From contig CM034610.1 in NCBI GenBank assembly GCA_020091685.1, forward strand, positions 10,600,746 to 10,664,745: a DNA stretch of 64,000 nucleotides. Direction: 5' to 3'. Of the stretch, positions 11,801 through 26,800 are shown in pieces (positions within the stretch are counted from its first letter, which is position 1; each line of letters begins with the position of its first letter). This stretch comes from Lutjanus erythropterus. Its lineage: Eukaryota; Chordata; Actinopteri; Lutjaniformes; Lutjanidae. Made by a program: the position numbers and the translations under genes. Below the pieces are notes generated by a model. The model was not told where the DNA came from, ran no database searches, and was given only the letters and a program-made list of their open reading frames with translations.

Positions 11801-14800
11801 TAGTGTAATTTCTGCATCACTTTGAGTTTATCTGGGTTGGTTAGGTAGTTGTTTGTGCAACACCAGATCAATGTCAGTCAATGAATCAAAACAGACATGA
11901 GATTACAACCACTTACTGAATGTGAATGTGTTGTTCTGTTGCTCAGTGTTTGCCAACTGCATCCCAAAAAGGTCAGTTATCACCTCCTGCAGTTCAACTA
12001 AGAGAGGTCACAGAATGTATACAGTTTTCATTTGAGCTTTTCTCCTCCCTCACTGTTATAATCTGTTTTGATCCCATATCTAACAACAACAATTTTCTGA
12101 CTAGCGCAGTATTTTACAATCTAACGTAGACCCGTTTCATTTGAAAGTCCTTGATTCACTGGAGAGGGAGCCGTGTTGAAAAGATTTGCCCCGCAGGGAT
12201 CAGCAAAATGTCACTGTTGAATTAACAGGGATAGGTGACTCTGGGCGTTTCCCCCATGTCTCACCGAGCCCGTGCCTCAAGGACAAAGAGGTGTGTCAGC
12301 TGGGATCCCTTTGTGGCACAGCTAGTGATAGATCTGAGGTATTAGGCTGGGCTGTTGTTAAGTTTGTCATTTGTCATACTAATTTTCATACTAATTAAGG
12401 CTTGGTGATAACGATCAAATATTATGATCAGTACTGCATGTCACCTGCACTCCCATTTCTATCACCCTCCTTTGCTTCCATCACACTTTAGCTCTGGGCT
12501 TTGGGATGATTTTGAGTCTTGGTTTATAAAGTTTACAGCCTGTGCGCAGTTACGGCCAAAAAACAAGAACAGAAACTTGTTTACCAACTCCTTGTTTCCC
12601 CTTCTCTCTCCAGCACATGTTGCCAGATGTTTTTTTTTGCCAGCAAATATAAAAATAAATGTATGATTCGCTTTATGACAGGAAACAAAACAAAAAATGA
12701 CTGCTTGAATTGAAGAATTTCAGTTCACTGATGATTCGACTCACCTACTTTCGATAGCCCGATGGAAATTATGACGGACTATTCATACTATTTTCCGACA
12801 TTTTATCATATGGACACAATGATTAATTATGTTAGAACATTGGGATATGAATTTAGGGAAACAGGAAATCCTGGGAAACAAAGAAACTTTCATTAAAAAA
12901 AAATAATGCCACACCTCTAGTAAACGTCAACCACTACTATTGGTGAATGTCATGTTATTTGCAGACAGACTGATGGTGGTCAACACAGCGAATACTGGCC
13001 AATACCGATGTTCAGCCTTAAGTATTTACCCCCTTGTTTTTCTCGCTCTTGCCCAGGTCTAATGTTAACGTAACAGCTCACATAATCAGGCACATTAGGA
13101 AGGTTGTGTAGGCTGAGTCACTCAATTATTCTCCAGCTCCTTTCATCTGGGCCCAGTATCCATTACCTTATGCCTTAAGCTGCCAACTGTTGCAACCGTA
13201 AGAGGCAGACCCTCCCTCTTTCCCAGCCTGCTGATTGTGTTGAGTGGCCGGTAACAGCCGCTCTATTGTGCTTATGGCTGCAGTATTCACTTACTCCCCT
13301 TCCACTTTGGTAGTAGATCGTCATGGTTACCATTCTGATGTAGCGGGCCGTGGCTGTGCAGCGAGGATCTCTTGTTGTTAAGAAGTCACATGCGGCGCAC
13401 ACAGTGACACACTTTCTCCAAAGGCTGCTGCTTCACTGAGGCGCGATGGGGTCAGCTCTGTTCTCTCTGGGTCAGCTGATGCCGGCAAAACAATTGTTGT
13501 TTTGTTTGTTGTTGTGTTGTGCCCTGCCCAGGCTGCACCCAGCCTATTTATTTGCCTCTGTGACACAGTTCTTTTTGGGGTTGGTTCACACAAGTGTGAT
13601 CAGTTTGCAATAGGGATGTCATTTAGTAGTTGATACCAGAATTCCCCAGATTCTCGATACCCAAGTCAGTACCACAGTAGCAAACAAAAACAATGATGAA
13701 ATTTAGCTGTTGTGTTTTTTTCTTTGCCACCTGAAATGAAAACTCCCCTGGGCTTCTAGGACAAAAGACAGAGGGGAATATTTACTGTCTAATGCACATC
13801 ACTGGTAGAGGAACATGTTGTCATTAAAATTAATGAAGCGCAAACTCATTTCTGCTGCTAATCTTTGAATATAAGTTGAACTCCGATTGCAAGCAGTTTA
13901 AATTTACTGGTGATAAGGTGACAGACAAAACTAGAGTTGCAGCTGACAATTATTTTCATTGTAGATTAATATGCTGATTAATCAGTTAGTTGTTTGGTCC
14001 ATAAAAAATAAAAAAATGGAGAAAAATGTTTCAGATCACTGCTTCCCAAAGCCTACAATGACTTAAATGCTGTGTTTTGTCCACAACCCAAAGATTTTCA
14101 GTTTACTGTCATAGCATCTAGCTTGCTTGCCTGCTCAATGAACACTCTGGTTTTTATGATCAGACCCTCGACAGGACCACATAAAGAGCTCTGCAGCATG
14201 TAGACGACACCAGAACATGGATTCCATATTGTGGCTTTATAATCACGCTCTCCATGTGTGTGTTTAATATAAAGTGTGTGTGGCTCACATTTTTTTCCTG
14301 CAGCTAGCTGGAAGTCTTGTCTGTAGGTTTCTGTGGGTTATACATGTAGCTCCTCACTCTGTGCGACCTAACCAGCTTGACTGTGGCTCTCCTCCAGTGA
14401 AAAATCTTTCCATTCATCTCCAGCCTCGAGATTATTCTGGTTTGGCAGTTTTAGGAGTCTTTAACCCCCCACCCCCAATAGTTCAGTATTTGTATTTCTT
14501 TCCTTCAAACCCCCAAACTGTCGTCTCCTCTCTGTCAGTCTCTCGGTTTCTCCCCGCTCCCTGCCTCTGTGTTGTAATTGAAAGCAGCTGTGACGAGGTT
14601 ACTATAGTTCATAGAGAGCAGTTTTTGGAGGAGGGCCCAGGCTTCATTTAGAGCTCCGGTTACCCAAAATGCAGGCAAGCAACTGTCTACAGGTCACTTC
14701 AGTTGGAAAGCTGGACGTTTACACATTAGTTAGACGCAACAATACCTGCAAATTCCTTATTCTGCATAACAGTAAAGAGACGGAAAGTGTGACAATAGGG

Positions 14801-17800
14801 TCACATGAGAGTAGCAGGGAATAGAGGAATATTACTGAAGGTCTGCTCATTAGCTCTATTTCCTATATAGTATTATGCAATTCTCATCAGACCACATAGA
14901 TATCATGCTTCCTGCTTTATTGAGATTCATGTTTACAGCAAGTAACAACATAAGGTTACATCCATAGACATTCTACAGTGCTTTTAGATTAGTCTTTATT
15001 ATTATCATATGCTGGGAACCAGCTCATTATGTGCAGAATCTAAATCTAAACATTTATCAGCAACTTAAGACACTTAAGCATATAACTAAAATGGTCAGCT
15101 GATGCTGCCTGGTGGTTTGTATGATAGATATGTACTAGCCATGGTTAAAATTTAACAAAGTTTGTCTGATGATAATAAATTTCAGCGTAGAAATTATACT
15201 ACGGTCAAAAACAGTGCAGTGGATGTGGCTGTAACGGTCCTTCTAAAATTAAACTACCCACACAGCTAGTTTGGCATGCTCTGTTTTGAACTGGCTGTTG
15301 TGCCCTTAAAATAAAGTTGCGGATTTCCTCATTTCCCAAAATTACATGCAACACATTTCCCATTGTCTCTGTTGTCACACTGGAAGTCAACAGTAGAGCA
15401 AAATTTCTCCCATTCCCTTAAATATATGTGTAACATACATTAACAGCAAACCTGCTAGCTAATAATTTATGATATGTGATAAACAGTTAAAAACTATTCA
15501 TTGTAAGTATTAATACGCGTGTATTTTACTTGGATGATGATGCATAGCGTTAGCTAACAGTGAACATACATAGTATTCTGTGTTTATGGAACATTATTCC
15601 CCTGATTTTTTTTCATGATTTTTTTAATATATATTTTGGACAAAAACATGACATTGAAAAACACCAGAAAAACGAACAAAACAATAAACATGAAACAAAA
15701 TACATCACAGTGCCAAAAATTGAAATCTACTAAAGCAGAGAAAATGCACAACAACCTAAATAAGCAACAAGATGTTAAAGAATATGAAAAATAATTGATC
15801 ACACTCTACACATACAAATAAATGTCATTATTACAAAAAACAAATAAGTTAACTTCTTGTATCTTACACATAATTGTCTTTTAGTTAAATACACTGTCTA
15901 ATGTTGTGAATGTCTTGTACCATGAATTGTTTTCAGGAAGTGATTCTGAGACACCATCTTTAAATCTTTGTTTTGCTATATAAATCTTAAAAATTCCCAA
16001 GTATGAAATTCAGAAGGATGCAGATATTGGAGCTAATTTAGACATTTTAAGTTGGTTGGGTATTGACCGGACATCAAATACAGCTTCTTCATTAATATTT
16101 CACCATCACTTATATTCCCTAAGTTATGGATAAGTTTTAGTTTAGCTCCACAGGAATCCATGGCTTCATGTTACCTCACCCACTGAGTTCCACACAGTGC
16201 GTTTTAAATCTGTAAAAAAGCACTGATATCAGATCTGTACAGCTATTGTATTCACAGTTACTCTGAGTTGCATCAGTGCATCAGTTCACTGATGAAAAGG
16301 CTCTCCCCAAATGCATGATAAGTGATGGACATATTTGCTTCATAATATGGCATCTGTTCCTGAAACATAACAATTCAGTAGGTGTTAAACAATCTAGGCG
16401 TCACTTTTTTTTGCTAAATTAATCATTATATTTTCAAGTAAACCATAGCATTGAACTCGTCTCCAGTCAGTGACTCTCCGACTGTACTGTAGCCTGTTTC
16501 CTCCAGTAGCCACAGAAGCCATCAGCCCTGTGTGAAGGTGTTGATAAGCAGTATGAGCTGAGCCTCGGTTTCCCAGCCTTCTCCCTTTAAGTGAATCTAA
16601 TCTGTCTGACCTCCCCAAGTCCAACTATTAGTTTACTATTAATAGGCTCAGGCGGAGCAGGACTGCATGGCTACACTGTGCATAACCCTGTGAGCCTGGC
16701 TAACTGTGGCTTAAGGAAATCAAGACTTGTTGAGCAGCAGAAGCATGGCGTCCGTGTGAAACATGCCTTCTCATTTAGCTTAACGGAGTCTCTGCATTAG
16801 TAATGTTTATTATGAGATATAATTCAGGCTTGTCACAGTTCATGCAGCTGCAACACTGTAGTCTGAAGTGATACATGTTTTTCCTCCGGTCTGCCTGGAT
16901 ACCAGCCTCTTACATGACTGGTTGAGCCATGGCAACCAAGTAAAGAGTCCCACCCTCTCTTGAAACATTCCCACGGATACCCAGGTTAATACCTGACACA
17001 ATTTTACTGTTCAGGCTGAACATGGAAACCAGTCTTTCAGGAGTGTAATTTGTCTGGCAGATATTTTTACAGTGACTGCACACTGTGTTGAAATACTGCT
17101 ACTTATGTGCTATCGTCGTGTGTCAGCACTAATCTGTACATTCTCTGTTGTCTTTTCTCACCCACAGAGCGGAGAAAACAGAAGTCCTCAGCGATGACCT
17201 CTTACAGGTAAATCATTAATCTGACCGTAGAGCTCCGACCAGCTCTTAACCCGGGAATGGCTGCATCTGTTAGGCAGTGGCTGCAGTTACTTGGACCTGT
17301 TTTGTCCCTTTTGAATCAAATCTGTTGGTTTCACAAAACCTCACAAAGTATGTATGTATATGTAACTTTGACTAAATAACTGGAGAACAGTAAACAGTCA
17401 GGAAGTGTAACTGTACACTGAATCCATCACTTGTCACTTGTCATGTGCCATTAAGATCTAACTAGACAATTCCTTTCCTATTCCAATTCCTTTATTGGCC
17501 AAAATATAGTGTTAGGTGACAAAAATACTCATCCATCATGTCCTCTGGCTACCCAGATACTAGAAAGCCTTGTTGAAACAGCCTCTAGTTCTTCCTGCAC
17601 ACAGTGACATCACTGGACTCAGGAAAAGTAACAGATTTTGCAGCAGGAGAAGGAGTTGTCTTAATCAATATAGCCCACACTAGGGACGTTATTGCTTCAG
17701 TAGACTACGTTTACCATCAACACTGACTGGACATTTGTATGAAAAGTGTCAGCATTTCCCTTTAATTATTACAATATGACCAGGCCAGTATTGGATGCAC

Positions 17801-20800
17801 ATCAAATACCAGAGCAGTCTTACAAAACAGAGAAACAAGAGAACATGCAAAATTGTCTGATTGAAGCTTATAGAGCAGCTGGACCATGTGCTGAGCAGAC
17901 CCAAAAGTATGCACATTTTTGTGCCAACAAAACAGCAGCTGACATCACTTAATAGATCCTCCTCTCTGGTTGAAGATTGCTAATCAGTGAGTTCAGCTGG
18001 TGTAGTGCTTGTTTGAAAATAAGATATTTGTCTTGGACTGTTGATTTTGACACATGGTTGAGAAGAACGTCTGTAGTGACAAGAAGCACAGAACTCAGTG
18101 GCTGTGGATCTGTCTACATAAGTTATGTGTATCTACATAGCTCCGTGTGAGCGTGTGAAAGCAGGTGGAGTTTGGACACAGTACTGGCTACTCAGCAAAG
18201 ACATTCCAGCGATGCGTGATTGTCTTTGTGTTTGAATGGGAGGTGTCATAACTCAGCTGGCTTTCCTCTGCTCCTTGAAACACCCAAAGACACAATGTCT
18301 GACACCCTTTTTATTCTTTGCATTCTTCTCCCCACCCTCTTTTGTGGCCGGCATGTAAACAAACAGCACCTTCCTCTCGTCTCAGGTGATATGGGTTTTA
18401 TGTGGGCCACAGTGTGTTTGAGTGACAGCTAGAACATTAGAGTTAGATTTAATGCCAGCATGCAGTAATGCAAGTGGACAGGCGGACAGTGGTGACTAAC
18501 CGCTTAGGGTACTTTTCACAGAAGAGGGGACGTTATATGAAGTCTGACAGTCGACTTTCACTGTTCCTCAATGACACAATTGCTCTGCCTCTGTCTGAAA
18601 ATCATTCGCTGTGATTCTTCGGGCTCTGTGTCACACTTCTTAGGAACATTGCTGTCAAATAAAGGAAAAGGGAGTAAGCCATGGAGAAATAGAAATCATT
18701 TGACCCCTTAATTCCTGAGATGTCTGTGTCGCTCCTTGTCTCAAAGGCAAAATTCTCAGTTTATCCTTTACTTAATGGAAAACCCATCCTGGAATATTTG
18801 TGTAGCGTTGCTATGAGAGCTATGTTCTTTTCCTAGCTTCCCACTTCTTCTCCAACTACAGATAGGGATTTCCTATCATTTCCCTGAATGTTTTTAACAC
18901 TCACCAATAAAGTTTGACCCTGATTCCAAAAAAGTTGAGATGCTGTGTAAAATGTCAATAAAAACAGAATACAATGTTTTGCAAGTCCTTTTCAGCTTAT
19001 GTTCAGTTTAAGACTGTACAGAGACATGATATTGAACGTTGCAAAGGATAAATGTATTGTTTTTGTAAATATACACTTATTCTGAATTGAATGCAGCCAA
19101 TAAAGTTGGGACAATGAAAGACTGGGAAAGTTGTGAATGCTCAAAAACACCTGTTTGGAAACAGTTAAAGAGGTTAATGGGGAACAGATAGGGGTATCAT
19201 TGAAAGGCTCAGTGGTTCATAAACAAGGATGGTGTGAGGTTCATCACTTTGTGGAAAACTGTGTGGGAAAATAGCCCAGCAGTTTAAGAATGTTTCTCAT
19301 CACACAATTGCAATGAACTTAGGATTTCACCACCTGTAGTCCATAATATCATTAAAAGATCCAAGGAAAGCTGGATACATTTCTTCTCGTAAGAGGCAAG
19401 GCCAAAAACCAACATTGAATAGCTGTGACCTTTGACTCCTCAGGTGGCACTGCATAAAAAACAACATTATTATAAGGAAATCATGGATGTTGTTCCCTCT
19501 GGGTTAAATTTTCATTTTACACAGTGTCCTAACCTTTTTGGAATCAGGGTTGTATACTTAGTTTTACCAGGATTTTCACAGTACTTTTTTTTTTAGTCGC
19601 TTCCATTTTCAAAGTCTTGCAAAGAGATTAAAGTGAGAATAAAAAGTGAGCATTGGAGGCCCCATCTGAATTTTATTTTGTAGTTTTAGCTATATGTTTA
19701 ACTCATCATGTCATATCAGCTGCTGTTGCACCCAGCCACCTCTGCGTGGTCCCCTAGTAGGTCCCTCCATTTGATACCATTTACATCTCAGGTGTGAGTC
19801 TTTGGCATTTCGTTTATTCTTAGACTCTTCATCTCAAGGCCTTTTTTGAATATGGTTCTCCAAGGGTGCCAAAGAGCCACCCAGCATTCTTGTGCCAGCT
19901 GTCCATTCCTTGCTGCTCGCCTTCGTAGCAGCTCATCCACAGGGGGGTACCACCAGAAATACTCCAAAAATACCAGGGAGCCTGCATCCACTCACCCTTG
20001 TAGTTGTATGTAATGACTGAGGGCATTTTGTAAGGTAGAAACCAGCTGTTTGAACACTTCTGTCATATATTCCCAATTCAAACAAAGAGTATTTTGTTTG
20101 CCATCGGTGGCTGAATGCCTAATTCCACTCTTAATGCGTCATGTTATGTTATTTTTGTTCATTCTGGACTTGTCCAGGCATGTTAACATCCTCTCTCTTA
20201 GGAACCAATAAACAAACACAGACAGACTGACACCCTCTCCCCGTCTATCCTATTCTGTATTGGGATTCCCTGCTCATTGACGCGTCATGGGATTGACCGT
20301 GTGTTGATGTCATCACATAGCAGCAGGAAAAACACACCCTACTGCCTGCTTTTCAGCTCCTTTTGGCCTAGGTTCTCCCACTCCTCCGCATATTTTATTT
20401 TTTGACCATATGGTGTTGTGTGCCTAACCCCAGTTTGTTACAATGAAAGGAAGAGGAATACTCCTAGTGCCATGTAACCCAAACATTTCCACTACACCCA
20501 CACAGGAACACCGTCTGTCTTAGAGCACAGGGAGGGGAATCCCCTGCTTGTTTTGTGCCAGGTACTAACTGGGCTGAAGTGTTCCAAGCCTGTAGCCTAT
20601 GGAAGCAGACTGTGCGCTTGTGTGTGTGTGTGTATATGCATGTGCGAGAGTGTGTTTAGTTAAGTTTGTATTTGACCCAGCTGTTTTGGGAATGCCGGGG
20701 GCCACCGTGGGTCAGGAATGACGTAAGAGCGCAAGAACAGAGGGAGGGAAAGGAGAGGAGGGGTGGGAGGCGGACGGAGGCGGATATCTGCTGTGGAATT

Positions 20801-23800
20801 CCTGAGTTCCGTCTCCATTCTGTTTTTGGAACACAATTGTCTGGTATTTGGTTGATCCTCCCTCTGCATTTGTCTCCCTCCATCTCTGCTCATTTTGCCC
20901 TCTAGACCCCAGTGTTCCCATTTATATTTGGAACATTGTTTGTCATAACTCTTGAGTACATGTTTGTCCCTTTGAGATGCTTGTAGACTCCCACTTTCTC
21001 TTGCCAGTTGTGCTTTTTTTATTTTTTAAAAAACAGAAGACACACCTGTTTGGTTTGGCACTGGTGCGTGCGATCTGTTTTTGACTTTCTCACAAGCACT
21101 GCCAATTGAAAGAAGTTCTTTGCATCATCAGACTACATCCCTGATTTCAAAAAAAGTTGGGGTCCTGTGTGAAACAAAAATAAAGCAAAATGCAATGATT
21201 TACGAATAATTTTTGAGTTCTGTTCAGGTGAAAGATATTTAATGATCCAACTGATAAACTTTATTGTTTTTTGTAAATGTGCAACACATTCCGTAAGAGC
21301 TGGGACAGGGACAATAAAAGACTGGAAAAGATGGAAAACTCAAAAAACACCTGTTTGGATCATTCCTCAAGTGAACAAGTTAAATAACAGGTGATAGCAT
21401 CATGATATAAAAAGGGCATCCACAAGAGATGTTTTTGGAAATCATAGATGTTATGTCCTCCCGATTGTTATGAGTGTAAAGTTCAAAAGCCAGCATCTGT
21501 GGTGATATGGTGCTGTGTTAGTACCAATGGCATCATTGCCAAGTGTCACATCTGTGAAAACACCATAAATGCTGCAAGGTACATACAGGTTTTGGAGCAA
21601 CACTTGCTGCCACCCAGATGACATCTGTCTCAGGGCCGTCATTGCAAAGGGGTTTTGTAGCACAAGTGTTTGGTTACTAGACTGACCTGCCTGCAGTCCA
21701 GACCTGCTTCCCATTGAAAATGTGTGGTGCATTGTGAAAAACAAAATACGGCAACGCTGATCTCGGACTGTTGTATCAGGCAAGAATAAAAAAGAATTTC
21801 AGTTTTTAAACTTCAACAATCAGTGTCTTCAGTTCCCAAACACTTGCTGAGTGTTGTTAAAAGAAAAAGTGATGTAACACAGTGCTAAACATGCTCCTGT
21901 CCTTTTTTTGGAACATGTTGCAGGCATGAAATTCAGAATTGTATATTTACAAAAAGTTAATCAGCTTGGACATTAAACGTCTTGTCTTTGTACTGTATTC
22001 AATTGGATACAAGTTGAAAAGTATTTGCAAATCATTGCATTCTGTTTATGATTACCCAGTGTGCCAACTGTTTAGGAACTGGGGTTGTATGTTGGCTAGA
22101 CTTTTAAGTAGACTTGAACAGTAACTTACAATCATCGGTTCTTGTCATGGCGTAGTGACAGCCAGCCTAATGTTGACACTGACTGTCCCAGTCAGGCACC
22201 TGGCATGACAAGGACAGTCAATAGTCATCCTGCAGAGCTTCAGTTGGCCCCTGTCTTTAAGCCAGAATAGCTGTGACTCTCATCAATGACAGTATTATAT
22301 CTTGTCAGGCTAAAAGCACAGAGTGGATCTGTGTAGTTAAGCTAGCAGACAGGAGAAAGCCTGTGTAATCAAAAAGACCCTTTTAAAGCCGAAGAACCTC
22401 TCACTCTCGGTCACAACCCAGTGGCTGTTGCTATAGAGACACTTCCGATGAGTCATGTGTTTCACAGATAACATTCCAGTGTTGTTCCGCAGGGACAAGC
22501 CTTATCAATCATGCGTGACCTTTGACCTCTGACTCCCTTAAGGCAGCTACAAATCAAATCTCTGCATGGAACTGGACCTCATCAGCCATCAACACTGACC
22601 CCAGACACACTGTTGTGTTGGTTTATGCAGACGTTAATGGTGTTGATGAGATTAAGCAAAAGTCAAACGTGGCAGGATGTAGTCCAGTCCAAGTTCTTAC
22701 GTTCATCAAAATAAATCTTGTGTTAAAGGGACAGTTCACCCCAAAATAAAAAATACAAATCTTTCCTCCTTCCTTACCTGTAGTATTTATCCATATAGAT
22801 TGTTTTGATGTGAGTTGTTGAGTTTTGGAGATTTCGACCATAGAGAGGTCTGCTTTCTCTCGACTATAATGGGACAAAAACATACATTTAATTAATCAAT
22901 TTATCTTTTATTTAGATCAAAAGAAAATTAATTGCTAAGATTTTGATAATGGATTAATCATTTCAGTTATTTTTCAAGGAAAAATGTCAAACACTTTCTG
23001 GTTTTACCTTCTTAAATGTAAGGATTTGCTGCTTTTCTTTGTCATTTATGATAGTAAATGATGAGTCTTTGGGTTTTGGCCTGCTGGGTGAACAAAAGAA
23101 ACAATTTGAAGACGTCTCTTTGGGCTCTGGAAAATTGTGATGGGCATTTTTCACAATTTTTGGACATTTTATAGACTTGACCATTAATCCATTAATCGAT
23201 TAATTGATAATGAAAGTTTGTTGCAGCCCTATTTGGAAAACTCAACAGCGATCTTTCCAGAGATCATGAACGGGTTTCCACAGATAATCCACAGACCTTG
23301 TTGTGAGCATTTCGTGTAATAACTATTTTCTTTATACTGAACTACACCTGCCAACTTTTTTTGTCACTCTAAGCAACACAAGCTGAGTGCCTTCTACTTC
23401 CATTATAGTTGAAAGACTGCAGACATCTCCACAGCTGATATCTCCAAAATTTGGCATCTCACACCAAAACAATCTAGATGGATAAAGAGCATGACAGATC
23501 GGAGAAAAATGGGTATTTTTGATTATGCGGTGACCTGTCCCTTTAAGTTTTGTTAAATTAAAAAAGCCAAATTAATCCAACCAAATGTTTAATTTAAAAA
23601 AATGAACTTGTCATCTTACCTGCAGCTTGTAAATTTTTGCACCTGACTCTTAACTCGCTTATAATTATATATGACATGTAAAGAAATTTACCTAAAATCT
23701 GTTCTTTCATTTCCTGTCTTGTACAGATTGAACGGCGGATGGAGTTGGTGCGTGTGGTGTCCCACAACACACACAAGAGGATGGTGTCATGTCTACAGGG

Positions 23801-26800
23801 ACACATCGGAGCAGACGCAGAGAAGAGACATGTAAGACATCAAGCTTTTTACAGTCAAATATTACATTTTAAAAACATACTAACCAGGATGTGTAATAAC
23901 TTGTTTTTTATTTCACCTCCCACACAAAGTTTGTGTTCTCACTGTTTTCAAAGTGTTCACAGTAGGCCTTCAGTCTATGATTTGTCTTTTGTGTTTTCTA
24001 CCCCACACAACCTAAAAACACTGCACTACAGTCCGTACCACGCCTCTATACAGGAAATGGTCAGGTAAAAACAGATTACTTATTCCACCTCTCTGGTCCT
24101 CGGCACCACTTGCTCCATTTCCTATTCAGACATCTGTCATCTTTATTCACTGTGCATGACACTTGCCTTTGGGATTCTCTAGTAAAAACAGGATGTTGAA
24201 CACTCATAGATGTTTTGCACAAATGTGACCTGTGGAAAAAAAAAAAGCTCCAGTGTTGTCACTTGATAGACATCTCACTTCCTTAGTTTTCATCTTAAAT
24301 CCCATTTAACATCTGTATTTTCCTCCTGTGTTCAGAAAGCTCTCTTCCTCTTCCTGGCTGTGAATTTTCTCCTCAATGGAAAGTCCTACATGAATTTTCC
24401 ATTGACTTGAACATCAAATACTGAAGCTACTGTATAGGAATCGGTTCTTTTGGTGCATGTGCAGATTTTGAAGTCCTTTAAGTCTTGCTGTAAGTCTAAT
24501 CACTGTCTGCGCTTGTCCATCTTCTACAGAAAAAACTTCCTCTGACTTCACTATCCCAGGCGATGGTGGAAGGCGGGAACCAGTTGGGAGAAGACTCCTT
24601 GATAGGGTGAGTTTGTGATTGATTGACAGGCCAGATAACCAACTACATCCTGCTTGGCAACTGCTGCTGCTGGAGCAGTTGCATCCCAGAGAGTCTGAAA
24701 TATGAGGCCATGGATTCAGGGCAAAGCAGCCTGCCCAGTTTGGTTTTCTGGTGACGGGACTTTCAGTGGTTCCCTTTATATGACGTTCGGATCAATCATC
24801 GTGACCGAGAGCGACACACAAAACAGGACTAGACAGAGTGGAGTTGAGGATCTAGAAAGTGAATGTCTCCAAGTCTACGCGGCAGCCATGTGTCTGTCTG
24901 GAAGTAATGAGGAAGGGAAAGTACGCCAATTCATCTGCTAGTAAATGTGATGCATTCATGTCAGCTGTCAGCTTAGACTGTGTTGTTCTCTTTTATTATT
25001 TCAAGATGCTGGAGTTTCATTGGCCCAAACCCCTGATTCATGCTGTAGCTGAATTGTCACTAGGTCACTGTGTGCTCCTGGCTTTGGGCAGCTAGAAATG
25101 ATGACGCTACAATAACCTGATTTTGCACTCAGTTATTGACTGTGCGCAGAGGAAGATCTGGCGGCCCAGTTTGTCATCCTGCTGTGTTTTTGTATTTTGT
25201 CAGGAAAATGTATGATGACACTGATTGTAGAACACCTCACATTTCATCTAATAGTGCTGATGAGATAATGAGACATGACTAGACAGACTGCACTGCAGTG
25301 TTATTAAGACTGCAACCATCAATTATGATTTAGAGCATAAAATGTCAAATGTCAATGTATAAAATATAAGAAAACTGTGAAAAAAAAAAAAAATTCAAGA
25401 AGCTGGAACCAGCAGCAAATATTTGCATTTTTCAGCTCTAGTTATGATAGTTAACTGAAATTAAACTAAAGTTAATTGTGGAAAAACATTTTAGGTAACT
25501 GACATAAAAAATAAAGACCAGACTGAACAAAAACAAACTGAAACAACATTGTGTATTTACATAACTAACTAAAATGCAATACAAATATGGAGGAGATGTC
25601 TTTGTTTTGAGTCAGTTGTCAGTGGTTGTCACACAACAAGCATGAGGAGGCATTGGTGATGTTTATTGAGTCTGGGATGGCTACATGATTGTATGTATCT
25701 TTACAGTATCTGTATTTGCCATCATGTTGTGTTTGTATTGTAAGACTTACTCTGAACTTCTTAAACGTTGCCCCTGACTAATACCCCATATTATAATAAA
25801 AAGAAACCAGAGGAAACTAAAAGTAAGGCTGAAACTATTTAAAACTAAACATTTTTAAACAATAAAAGGTAACTGAAACCAAACAGGGTTGAAAAATAAG
25901 CAGATAGCAGCAGTGCGCCGGTGACTTCAGTGTTACATGAGAAAAGATCCGTGTTGCAACAATCCCCTGGGCCAAATAATGAGGCGCAGCTTCCAAGTGG
26001 AATTTGGGATGTTGTTTTTTCTGCAACTAAAGAACAAATAAAAACCTCCTCCACTTAGACTCTTGGGTTAGTTGGCTATTGGGGGCGGCCCTCATAATAA
26101 CTTTACTACATAGAATGCTGTGATTTTAACATCCTTCTCTGTCTTTGTGCTGATGCATGTATTAACAGGAAGATGATGGAAGTCTGTGGTGATGCAGAGA
26201 ACCGCCTGGCATCAGAACTGATGCAACACGAGCTGCAGATAGAGAAGGACGTTCTCGACCCCCTCAGCCAGCTAGCAGAGGTAAGAAACCTCACAACACC
26301 CTCTAAGAGCAACTAAACACAAGTTAAATATTAAAAATTCTTTCATAGCTCTTGGCTTGTTTTTAAGCGCAACCACACCCCTACTATTTGCTTTCCTTGG
26401 TCTAATAATAGCAGAATAGATTATTTAAGAGTTTTTGTATTTTGTGTTCATACTTAAAATGAAGTAGAGCTTTCGATCAAAGGTTGCTTTGACTCACAAG
26501 TATGTTCCACACTGGCCTGTTTTGGTAATGTGATCCTGTGAGGTTGGAGAACTCCAAACAAACTGATGCCAATCCTGGTAACGTTAGCTAAACATGAGGC
26601 CTTTTCTCTTTGTCATTACCGACTGTGGTTTGCCACCTGTTCATTTTGTTACACCAAGTTTCCCCAACACAAGTAACTGACTGCTATCAGACATCTGTAT
26701 CTTCGTACCCATAAACCTCGCATTTTGGGTTGTTTCTTGTACAGCTGCATTTGTTACAGCTGTTATTCCTAACAAGCTGCACTGCTTAGCCAAGACTTCC

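Larger units (their letters stand above)
5890..17167 (+). other. arhgap17 intron 1 (11.3 kb)
   Basis: Non-coding. Recognisable contents are copies of the ATTAATCGATTA repeat (about 6495-6834 and 13933-14105) and a nested repeat cluster (8751-9420). Stretches near 10000-13600 and 14600-16900 look like unique intronic DNA with no RNA gene or exon that could be recognised. Open frames of 60-125 codons here lack domains and start/splice context and were not called. Confidence 0.8.
17208..23726 (+). other. arhgap17 intron 2 (6.5 kb)
   Basis: Non-coding. It holds two copies of the CCCTGATTCCAAAAA transposon family (18915-19556 and 21134-22090) and a nested palindromic element (22724-23546). The remainder shows no exon, RNA gene or other repeat that could be recognised. 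Confidence 0.8.

Noticed and set aside
14274-14651. 125-codon plus-strand open frame in arhgap17 intron 1
   Set aside because: No recognisable domain, no splice sites in a matching phase and composition like the surrounding intron.
21451-21783. 110-codon minus-strand frame
   Set aside because: It is the antisense of the degraded transposon at 21134-22090; the transposase-like residues are on the plus strand and interrupted by stops.
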